Shown here in pieces: positions 40,495 to 64,000 of a DNA stretch of 64,000 nt. Numbering within the stretch: position 1 is the first letter of the stretch; every line of letters starts with the position of its first letter. This DNA is from Apostichopus japonicus. Taxonomy: Eukaryota > Echinodermata > Holothuroidea > Aspidochirotida > Stichopodidae. The DNA lies in the NCBI RefSeq assembly GCF_037975245.1, contig NC_092569.1, positions 30,074,668-30,138,667 of the forward strand. The letters are read 5' to 3'. The position numbers and the translations under genes were made by a program. The notes beneath the pieces were generated by a model, which worked only from the letters and a program-made list of their open reading frames with translations, made no database searches and had not been told where the DNA came from.

Positions 40495-40930
40495 ATTGAC
40501 GTGTATATCAGTTGGATTTAATGCTACTCAACCTTGTTTCTTTGAATATGTACATGTACAAGACTAGTTATCATAATGTTTATATTTTCAAAATACATAT
40601 CAAAATTACTTTATTTTTGTCGCAGGCTGTTTTCAAACATTGCTACACAAAAACGATATATGTCAAAGAGATCTCTATGAGCAAGTGTCTCCGTTTCAAT
40701 TTCCATAAATTTTAAAAAAGATTGACGTGTATACCAGGTGGATTTAATGCTACTCAACCTTGTTTCTTTGAATATGTACATGTACAAGACTAGTGATCAT
40801 AATGTTTATATTTCCAAAATACATATCAAAATTATTTTATTTTTTCGCAGGCGGTTTTCAAACATTGCTACACAAAAAACGGTATATGTCAAAGAGATCT
40901 CTATGAGCATGTGAAGGAAGTAAGTATTTA
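40495..40930. repeat. Tandem duplication of about 225 bp in intron 1 of copy 2
   Basis: GATTGACGTGTATA(T/C)CAG(T/G)TGGATTTAATGC through AAAGAGATCTCTATGAGCA occurs twice in a row (about 40495 and 40719). Units 1 and 3 have it once. Confidence 0.8.
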
Positions 40931-43499
40931 GGTGCTCTTTAGACATTCTGAGAATATCGCGTTTGGATGATATTTTACAGCAATATAATCAAACTTAAAA
41001 CTGAGTATTGCCTCAAATTTGATTAAATCTGAAACACTCTTTAAAGTTATATATATGTAATTAAAAGGATGTACATGATCATTATAGTTTTGTTCACATT
41101 AGTTAACCAACTGTTGACTATTAGAAATGGAAGTTAACTAGGCATCTTGTGACTGAATTATGGCATAGAAATGTTTTGTTTCTAGATTAGTCAGTGCAGA
41201 TGTTGCTTTAATATATTCATAAGGGTAACTTGAACAAAGACAAACAATAAAGTGTCTGTTCGGAAATCATATCAAAATAACAGAACTGATAAAGTTGCCT
41301 TCATACAGATGAGAACTAACTTATCGTATGCAATTTATGTTGAAAAATAAAATAAAAGCAAGGCATTATAAATAATGAAAACACAAAGAAATTGAAAATG
41401 TTTAACCATACAAAGAATACCGAGTAACGCTCTGTCTCGATAGGGAATCTCATGCTTGGATTTTGAACAACAAGATAATTTGAATTAAGAAAACATGAAT
41501 TTTCTAGTTTAGTTTTTAGTTATCGCTGAAATAAATGATTTTTTTTTAGTTGTCGCACTCGTAACCAAAATTATGGAGCATACATTTATAAACTAGAATG
41601 ATCTACATGTGAATTTAAGCTCACTAATTTATAACATGTATTGACAGAGTTTTATAACGTGTTGGTTTGTATCTGTCAAAGGTGTGGTGACTAAGGAGGG
41701 GTACTTTGTGGGCTGATCTACTGTAAAGGATATGCGGTGAGCGATAAACTCAAAAGTTTGAAAAGGTATCAAAAAATCAAAGCCATATCACAAAACGTGA
41801 TTGATTTAAAAAAAATTGACGTGTTAAGAAAACCGTTGAGATGTATGAATTTGCTTTCCTTCTAAGTATTTTACATGTGAGCAAATTTAGAGAATACTGT
41901 ATTTAGGCATAAGAGAACCAAATAGAACTAACTTATTTATTTTTTCTTCAATGTTTGTGGTAAAAGACGTTCTATTTTATTGAAACACTGTTGTCCTATC
42001 GCGAAATTATGAGTATTTTAAATTTAAGGCCTTCTTACTGAATATTTTCCTATTTCTTGGAAGATGCTAACACTTCAGTTTGTCACATCATTTAATATTA
42101 ACAGAGTTAGCTCAACAACATACTAACGCAACTTATGTTACTTTAGAAACAGTCAGAAGATATTCAATGGTAAAATAAAAAATATATTAAATAATAGAAA
42201 GACTTACCATTTCTGTTCCAAACGAGTTCCAAATCGTCAAAACAGTCAAACAAACTTTGAAAAACGCTTCCATGATTTCGAGTTTGTATAAATGACACTC
42301 GAAAATATATTCGATGAAATGCAAGATGACAAATGACACAGAGCATCAAGTTAGGGTTGACCAACGCCCTATGAAATTACCGTAGTAGTATGGATGTCCA
42401 TTAGTGCCATCGTTTTATGTGAAATGTGATTTGGTGAACAGCTTATACAGATGTACTGCACATCTATAGTATTCTTTGGCTTGTATGTAAGAAACACTAT
42501 TTGACATGCGCAATTTAACTTAATATTATTTACAGCTGTTTATATCTTGAAATTTCAGTCAATTGAACACTAAGCTTCAGTTGCATCATGCTGAATTGTC
42601 ACTGTTCCGATTACAATGTTCAGTTTTAAATTATATTACGTTTAGTGTGGTCCATGTTAAAGGTATAGTTGTTTGTCAAGCGACGTCTATGCTACCAAGC
42701 CGTCGAAAAGAGTAGGAATGCTGATTTGCCTGTTCTGGTTTAGCTGATATTATCGATCTGTTTGAGAACCTTTTATGAGTTATTATATTAGCTAAGTTAC
42801 TAAGCTTTTCGCTGGAAGGTAAAATTAAAGAATAATCGAAAGGGCAGGAAGTGATACTATTAATTAGCACTATATAACATGCATGAACTAGTACCATACA
42901 TATTATATACCGTGAAATGTACATTTATGATCTATTCTACACTACCAATATGTATGTACAAATATCTAATTAACACGGTTTGGAACATTCGAAGTTTTGC
43001 AGTGGTAAACTATATGAACAATACTTCCTTGTTTATGATGCCTACGTCACACACTGTTTACGGAATCGAGTATCCTCACATCTGATTGCATAAACATGTC
43101 AGGTGTTCACCAGGCTTCGACTGTTGATTTTATTGATGAATATAAATTATAAGGAAAATCGTTGTCATTTATAAAAGATATTGATCTGAGCATGTTTTGA
43201 CCTATGAAAAGGTTCGTTGATATCAATTTTTTCCTTTGATATACATTTCTTAATGAAAAGAATTTTTGTTAACCAGCAGAGGCGTAGCTAGAGCTTATTT
43301 GGAGGCGTAAAGCTACTATATAGGCGTAGCTATATGTGGCCTCCAATTATCAGGGGGTCCTGAGGGTTGGCTACAAACAGTTTCAGCCAACGGAGACAAC
43401 TGCCAGTCATGATTTTTGCATGAATAATTATATGAGTATCAGCACCTCTACGCCATACTATTATCTAGCTGATAGTGGCGTAGCCAGAGGTAGAGGAAA

Positions 43500-43507
43500 A
43501 GCTGTCC

Positions 43508-43545
<38 letters not shown>

Positions 43546-43565
43546 CCACACGCACACACACACAA
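43500..43565. repeat. (CT)n(CA)n microsatellite
   Basis: A CT run followed by CACACA with a few substitutions. Confidence 0.9.
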
Positions 43566-45520
43566 CATTTTCAGAGACGAAAACTGGGACGGCAAGGGAA
43601 ATTAACGAAAGAAATATAAATAGCTGTCATATATGATTCTGGATCCGCTACTTTATGTTACAGCACCGCATTAAGTGCTTCTCAGAAGGTTTCTCTCTTT
43701 AGCGATATGCCTAGCATATAAAGAGATTTCTCTTAACAAGTTAACTTTGAGTCAGTAATTGACATTTCTAGACAAAGTTCCGTCAGTCGCATGGCGCTAG
43801 CTTGTCGTCTTTAATGAAAAAGATCACTGAGAAAGGAAATAAATGCGTATACCTACCCTTAGTACTATTATGTAATTTAAATGTTTTATATATTCAATAT
43901 ATACAAGGCCGTAGCCACAAGGACCACGGGAACACGAACCTGACCAACCGATCCCCCCATCGCCCTCGAAAGTTTTTTGCAAATGGTTAACATATGTTAT
44001 AACACCCGAACGCAAATGTATTTAATATATAATGAAAATGATAGCATCATTGCTTCTAAACACCCTTACCGAGACACAAGTTTCTCAAAGGTGAGGGGAC
44101 ACTCCTCCCCTTAAGCCCCACCCCTCTCCTAAGATCTCTCCCCAGTACGGACCTCCACCTAAAATTTGAATTGAATTTCGTAATAGGGTGTACAGACTGT
44201 ACATCTTAATGCATTTACATATCAGTACAGGCGTTAAGTCAACCTTAGTAGTTATGCAGCAGTACACGCACATTCTGTGAACCGTCTCAGTGATGTAGTA
44301 CACTATTTAATTGATCGAAACTTGTATTGGCAATTCCAGACATGCCAGGCATATGAAATAAACAACATAAAATTTTTCCCCTTTCTCAAATATAGCGATG
44401 CATTCCACGGCAGTACTAAATATTTTAGATAACTCTTTTTATTAATTCAGAAAAAAATATATTGTTCAACTTTTCGGATACGTTGGAGGTAAGAAAATGA
44501 AACTTTCATTACAAGTGGGCAGTTTGAAATCAAATGTCGTACTCTAAGTTTTGAGCATAATCACTAGAAATTTATGAGATAATATAGTTGAAATTTTAAA
44601 ATAAGTCTTGATACAATATGTCAAACCTTCGAAGTATTCCAAGTACTGCCGGGGTGACTATTGTTGCACGAAATAAAGAACCGGATATCCCATGGAAGTT
44701 GCGCGGAAGAGAAACTGTATATTGGATGTTACTTACTCTTCGATATATGAATTCTCGTAGGCCTTGACTTTGAATGCCATAGCAAATTGTGACAAATAAA
44801 GCAGGATACACATTTGGCAAATTCTGTGGTTAAAATCGACGCCCGCATTACATCTATTATTGCGTGTGAAAACAAAAAGAAACAAAATACACTATAACAT
44901 TTCACAATCGCAGAGTCGACATAAATTTCGCCGGCCTAGTCGGTCCCGAATCCAAAAGGAAGGATTTACGCCCCTGTACTTACATTAGAAACAACCATAT
45001 CACACGGTACATACTCTTTTTGCTAGATTAGAACTGGAAATTGCGCAACAGATTTCAGCTAACTTTACATTTAGCTTACTTGAATCTTCTATGACCATAA
45101 TTCATTAATACACCTACATTAAATCACATCCAGTAATAAAAAGTCAATAAATCAAACTTTTATATCCATACTATCAGAGCATTGTCTATTTATATCCCCT
45201 GCATATCAATGAATTAACTTTTGAAGGAGTCTAAACTTGGGAAAATAACTGTTTAAATTCCAACCAGTAAAACGCAGATGTGAAATGGAATGGTTATAAT
45301 AACATGGACTATATCATCTATGTCAAACTATGTTTTTGTTATATCATAAACAACAGCCCAACATTGTGTAGCCATGGAGTTAGATTAACATTATTCAATT
45401 TTAGTTTCATAGCCACTGTACATTGTCACATGGTTAGAGATTTAATCCTAAAAGCTCTAAGAATAATTGTAATTTTGGTGAAGATTTTTTATTCATAATT
45501 GCTTTTCCATGTATTTAAAT
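43566..45520. other. Unit 2 tail, no gene recognised
   Basis: It matches the tail of unit 1 up to about 44.9 kb. The stretch 45427-45490 also resembles 22080-22145. No exon was found. Confidence 0.45.
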
Positions 45521-45529
45521 TGTAGGAGA

Positions 45530-45700
45530 AAAACATAAAAGAATCAGAAGGGAATCGAAGGTTGCAATTAAAAGAAAAAAATCACCAAATCAGTGAAACA
45601 ATTAGAGCAGCACAGTTCGCTGACACATATGGTGACCTGGAGATAGCTGAAACCATTCTGGAGATGTTCAATCTTCATATTCATTCTCTCAAAACCTAAA
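45530..45700 (+). other. Possible exon, EKNIKESEGNRRL.., uncertain
   Basis: After an acceptor-like ATTGTAG the plus frame reads EKNIKESEGNRRLQLKEKNH and on through TYGDLEIAETILEMFNLH to TAA, about 57 codons. It is charged and helical-looking. The GAAACCATTCTG phrase recurs at 22318 after unit 1. I do not recognise a family. Confidence 0.25.
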
Positions 45701-45709
45701 ATGTATTTT

Positions 45710-46250
45710 AATTGGCTCGAACTTCAAATCCGCTCCTGAACGTAAACGTAAAGAAATCGATTGGATTTTTCGTATTAAGTCTCACATCACCAGCCTCAAC
45801 AACGACTTGGGACCCCCCTTAACAACTATCAAAAAAATCAAATATATGCAATCCGTTATTTGCTCCTTAATCCGCTTCCTGTATAGTCATAGTTTATTTG
45901 GTTCTAATTCCATTTATTTTTTTATTTTATTTATTCGCATTTTGATCCAGGGTAGCTTTGCAGCAAAAGCTGGTTTCCAATAAGGCCCTGCAATTACGTA
46001 ATAAGCAATTACGTAATTGCAGGGCCTATTGGAAACCAGCAATACAACCTACACTTATCTAGCGTCAAACTTTCATTGTGTTACATTTTGTACTTTTCAT
46101 TCGACTGCCAAGTATTGCTGACGAAGGTCCCATGAGACCGAAAATTCCAATTAATTTTCTTAAACGTTACTCCTTTTCGTCAATTATCAGACATATCTTA
46201 TTTCTCTGGTTTTCTAATGACATTTTCTTTGGAGTAAACGTGGATTTTCT
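45710..46250 (+). mobile_element. Penelope-like element 3' remnant, plus strand
   Basis: The frame at about 45716-45830 reads GSNFKSAPERKRKEIDWIFR, resembling the C-terminal end of retroelement proteins of the Penelope type (F.SA.ER...E..WI). It is followed by a hairpin (45969-46040) and by CTGACGAAGGTCCCATGAGACCGAAA (46118-46143), a phrase like those in Penelope-type 3' regions. It is heavily decayed. Confidence 0.4.
45969..46040. repeat. 33-bp hairpin
   Basis: The arms GCTGGTTTCCAATAAGGCCC.. (45969-46002) and ..GGGCCTATTGGAAACCAGC (46008-46040) are complementary except for one extra A, around a 5-nt loop (46003-46007). Confidence 0.9.
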
Positions 46251-46254
46251 TTAT

Positions 46255-46312
46255 AATATATATATATATATATTATATACTTTATATACATTATATATAT
46301 ATAAATAAATAT
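46255..46312. repeat. (TA)n microsatellite
   Basis: TA-rich runs between the two Penelope-like remnants. Confidence 0.85.
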
Positions 46313-46351
46313 ATATTTCCAAATGGTCTACCTAGCACAAAACTCGATATT

Positions 46352-47015
46352 AAAAAAATGAAAACACCACAGACTTTAACTTATACATCTATTTACCAAA
46401 ATTAATACAAAAAGAACGACATGTTTTGAAAGTAGCGACTTTCATCATCAGGTTACAAACGCAAAATGAACAAGTAATAGCAAACAAATTTACACTAGCA
46501 ATAACACACAAGGACAAGTAGATTAACTCAACAAAGATAACACTGGACAGTCAAGCTGTGTGTTGAGATTAGGTTTATCCCAATTGATATGTAGGCTTTC
46601 TTTGATCCTAAGCTGGAGTTTAGTGGGAGCTGGGTCGATAATTTTGAATGATTTGTTGTCGCATAGCCACTTACAGTTGGGAAATTTAGCTAATTGTTTG
46701 TAAATATGTGAATTCTTATAGGTTTTTTGATGCTCAGAAATCCGTGTAGAAAGGTGCCTATGGGTTTCCCCTATATAACAAGCATTACAGCTTGTGCAGA
46801 TGAATTTATCATGTCTTTTACTACACACATATTTTAAGAGATTTGCCAACACCGGTGCTAATGGTGAACCCATTGCCACACCGTCCACTTGATCATAGTA
46901 ATTTACCTCATTTAAAGTTCGAAATTAAAAGTTTCAAAACATGTTGTTCTTCTTGTATTAATTTTAATTTTGGTAAATAGATGTATAAGTTAAAGTCTGT
47001 GGTGTTTTCAATTTT
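46352..47015 (-). mobile_element. Internally deleted Penelope-like element with flanking inverted repeats
   Basis: The minus frame 46523-46888 begins DGVAMGSPLAPVLANL, a reverse-transcriptase motif. It jumps directly to CSKRHDKFICTSCNACYIGE followed by THRHLSTRISEH, the GIY-YIG endonuclease seen in Penelope-like elements. The rest of the RT, including the region after motif B and the thumb, is missing. About 80 bp at each end (46352-46430 and 46930-47015) are inverted copies of each other (GAAAACACCACAGACTTTAA..CAACATGTTTTGAAA). It is a dead, non-autonomous derivative. Confidence 0.8.
46405..46455 (-). ncRNA. Hammerhead-ribozyme-like remnant in the Penelope-like element
   Basis: The minus strand reads CTGATGA, then a perfect 7-bp stem TGAAAGT/ACTTTCA with loop CGCT, then AAAACATGTC. 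This is the layout of the hammerhead core reported in Penelope-like elements, but the base expected to be G12 is A, so it is probably inactive. Confidence 0.35.
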
Positions 47016-47017
47016 TT

Positions 47018-47019
<2 letters not shown>

Positions 47020-47063
<44 letters not shown>

Positions 47064-47129
47064 TATATATATATGTATATATATATAAATATATATTTAT
47101 ATATATATATATATGTTTATATATATATA

Positions 47130-47213
<84 letters not shown>

Positions 47214-47215
47214 AA
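47020..47215. repeat. (TA)n and (TAA)n microsatellite before unit 3
   Basis: A TA run of about 180 bp followed by TAATAATAATAATAATAA. It lies about 100 bp left of the unit 3 start. Confidence 0.95.
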
Positions 47216-47478
47216 TAACTGTTTAAAGTGAATAGCTGGTGATTTTCGACATTCTCTAATCTCTTCAAGTGTATGTTATATTGAATCTTTACACTTGTAA
47301 TTTCCATTGATGTATGACAATATGTAGGTGTGTGGTCCTAGAAACCAAGAATCATTACGTATCCACTTTCACGCAATTGTTAATTTCCTACACACTATTT
47401 TTTTGTGGAGGGGGGGGGGTGAGGTTTGGGATGCACACCATGAAAAGAAAAATGGACATGTTCACTTTGATTTTTGAT

Positions 47479-47484
47479 TTTATT
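47479..47484 (-). promoter_or_regulatory. Candidate poly(A) signal AATAAA, copy 3
   Basis: AATAAA on the minus strand, 286-291 nt beyond the stop codon. Confidence 0.4.
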
Positions 47485-47769
47485 CTTTTGTGAGACTCAT
47501 ACAATAATCAATTGTTAACTATCAAACAACAGTAAGATTGTTAACATTCACAATTTGACATTGATTTCAATCATTGTTATATATCCTTTCATTCCCTTAA
47601 AATATGAATTATTCGTCGAATTGCTCTGGTTGGAATTTTTGTTGCATTTTCTGCTTCTTTCTTGTCTTCAGCCCGTCTCGTTTTCCGATACTCGAAGATC
47701 TGTTTGGATCTTTCCCTACTTTCTAAGTAATGCCTGCACTGTCGGACACTGTGTTATACGGTGTTTTGT

Positions 47770-61227
<13,458 letters not shown>

Positions 61228-61964
61228 GATTTCGGGTTTGAAGAAATGTCACGCTGAAATATATTTGATGAAGGGCAAGATGACAAATGACACAGAGTAT
61301 CCAGTTAGGGGTGACCAGCACCTTATTGGAATTACCGTAGTAGTATGGATGTCCATTAATGCCATCGTTCTATTTGAAACATGATTAGTTGAACAGCTTA
61401 TACAAAACATACTGCACATATATTGTATTCTTTGGCTTGTATGTAAAGAAGACTATTCGACATGCGCAATCTAACTTAATATTATTTACAGCTATTTATA
61501 TCTTGAGATTTTAGTCAATAGTACACTAAGCTTCAGTTGCATAAATGTTGAATTGTCCTTTCCCCAATAAAGCTAACATAAACACGTATTGCATAGCTAA
61601 TGCATATCGTGTTTCTAGTTCCAAGGACAGCAATGGTATTGCAAATTCAATAACTGTCAATGTATTTAGTTCTTGAAACAAATATCAATTACGATGGTCA
61701 CTTTTAATTTATATTACATTAAGCGTGGTTTATGTTGAAGGGTTTTGTAGTGGTGTGCCAAACAACGTAAGGCTACCTAGTCGATGGAAAGAGTCAGAAT
61801 GCTGATTTTACTTGTAGTGATTAAGCTCTCATTATCGAAATTTTTCGGAACCCTTAATGAGTAAATTAACTTAGCTAAGTAACAACAGGCAGGAAAAATT
61901 CAAGAAGTGTCGACTGGATGAAAGGAAGTGTTATTAAAGTACATGGACTAGTCAGCACTTCATA

Positions 61965-62600
61965 ACATGTATGAACTGGTACACTATATCATATATACCG
62001 TGAAATGGGCTATACTACAATATCAATAATGCATGGCATCATCTACAGTTTACACTTTGTTTGAAATAGTGTACACTATACGCACTGTATGATGAAGTAT
62101 ATAAGTTAAACACTGCATTAACTAGTCTATACTATACAATGTATGATATAGACTAAAATAAACACACTGTATGAACTAGTTTACACTATATGCAAGGTAT
62201 GATCTGATCTATACTATACAAAATATATATACTATACCCGATGTGAACTATAGTGTACACTGTATTGACTAGTTTACACTATATGGAAGGTATAACTTAG
62301 TCCACACATTACACACTTTATGAAATAGTCTTCACTATATTCAAGGTATGATATGGTATATACTATACACACTGCACGAACTATACACAATGTGAGCAAT
62401 ATTCTACAATTTACGCACTGTATGAACTAGTCTAAAGTATAAAAATTATATGAATTATGTCTACTCTATACGCACTGTGTGTGAAAGCATATACCACACA
62501 CTATGTATGCATTACGGTGTACAATATACACATTTTATGAACTATTCTATACAAAACAATTATATGAACCAATATATAGTGCATCTACACAATATCACCA
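61965..62600. repeat. Degenerate minisatellite upstream of FREP copy 3
   Basis: Irregular copies of CACTGTATGAACTAGT.TACACTATA-like units, homologous to 18890-19515. Confidence 0.8.
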
Positions 62601-62732
62601 ATAACACACTATAGGGTTTAGCTTGAATTGTGCATCAAACCCACCACCTGCTCCCCTACTCCCTTCCTCCTTTCCAAATTAAGTTTTCTGAGGTACTTCC
62701 AATTATAGCAGAACATTTTCTAACCATGTGTT

Positions 62733-64000
<1,268 letters not shown>

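Larger units (their letters stand above)
35046..42207 (-). other. Intron 1 of FREP copy 2
   Basis: A 7.2-kb intron between the signal-peptide exon (donor GTAAGT) and the microexon (acceptor TTACACAG). It contains the TIR element and an internal 225-bp duplication. I found no coding sequence inside it. Confidence 0.7.
28602..42273 (-). pseudogene. Secreted fibrinogen-related protein, copy 2: premature stop in last exon
   Basis: Same eight exons: 42208-42273, 35015-35045, 33657-33829, 32925-33189, 31578-31789, 30681-30995, 29999-30260, 28602-28960. All splice sites are GT-AG. The 1683 nt stay in frame throughout, but codon 503 of 561 is TAA (28776-28778) where copy 3 has GAT. Beyond it the frame continues to the normal end (GCSLQYTDMKVRPV), so this is a point change. 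Translation would lose 57 residues after the calcium loop (FSTKDEDND), including the C-terminal end of FReD2. Exon 6 has two extra codons (CTREV where copies 1 and 3 read CT). It is called a pseudogene because the P subdomain would be incomplete; a truncated secreted product remains possible. Confidence 0.82.
28150..44930. repeat. Segmental duplication unit 2
   Basis: Second homologous segment, in the same order and orientation as units 1 and 3 but more diverged. It has three extra insertions (32335-32622, 33906-34498, 35740-36475) and lacks the minisatellite and TA run upstream of the gene. Confidence 0.85.

Noticed and set aside
44085-44303. Gly-rich minus frame in the unit 2 tail
   Set aside because: Not conserved as a frame in units 1 or 3 and without splice context.

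Overview
This is eukaryotic nuclear DNA from an animal. It is AT-rich and intron-rich, full of (TA)n microsatellites, minisatellites and retroelement fragments, and has short exons with GT-AG junctions. The gene families present (secreted fibrinogen-related proteins with EGF-like and TIL modules, a FAM91A1-like gene, a dynein-heavy-chain-like exon) fit a marine invertebrate deuterostome, and an echinoderm is my best guess. The species cannot be fixed from the sequence.

Left edge (1-6.45 kb): two phase-matched minus-strand exons (507-569 and 1605-1694) of a FAM91A1-like trafficking gene, a tRNA-derived SINE, a 39-bp minisatellite, a long inverted repeat, a three-copy repeat, about 1.2 kb of compound microsatellite and a tRNA-Cys(ACA)-like sequence.

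Main content: three tandem, same-orientation copies of a segment of about 15-17 kb (about 6.46-21.5, 28.15-44.9 and 47.3-64 kb, the last running off the window). Each has a (TA)n tract close to its start. Each carries one eight-exon minus-strand gene for a secreted protein of 558-562 residues. The order is signal peptide (split by a 31-nt microexon), a first fibrinogen-related domain (FReD) lacking its C-terminal P subdomain, a TIL-type cysteine-rich module, an EGF-like module, and a complete second FReD with a calcium loop and an extra cysteine-rich, copy-variable insert. The coding length is divisible by three in all copies, with exon phases 0,1,0,1,0,0,1. Copy 1 looks intact, copy 2 has an in-frame TAA in its last exon, and copy 3 has GA instead of GT at the donor of exon 6.

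Between the units: 21.7-28.1 kb holds an orphan dynein-like exon on the plus strand and a broken non-LTR retrotransposon on the minus strand. 45.5-47.2 kb holds two Penelope-like remnants in opposite orientations, hammerhead-like motifs and a strong hairpin. Unit 2 has gained three insertions that units 1 and 3 lack. Units 1 and 3 resemble each other more than either resembles unit 2.

The three genes probably form a small lectin-like FREP family of secreted recognition proteins. The truncated-FReD/TIL/EGF/FReD architecture is the most unusual element of the window.
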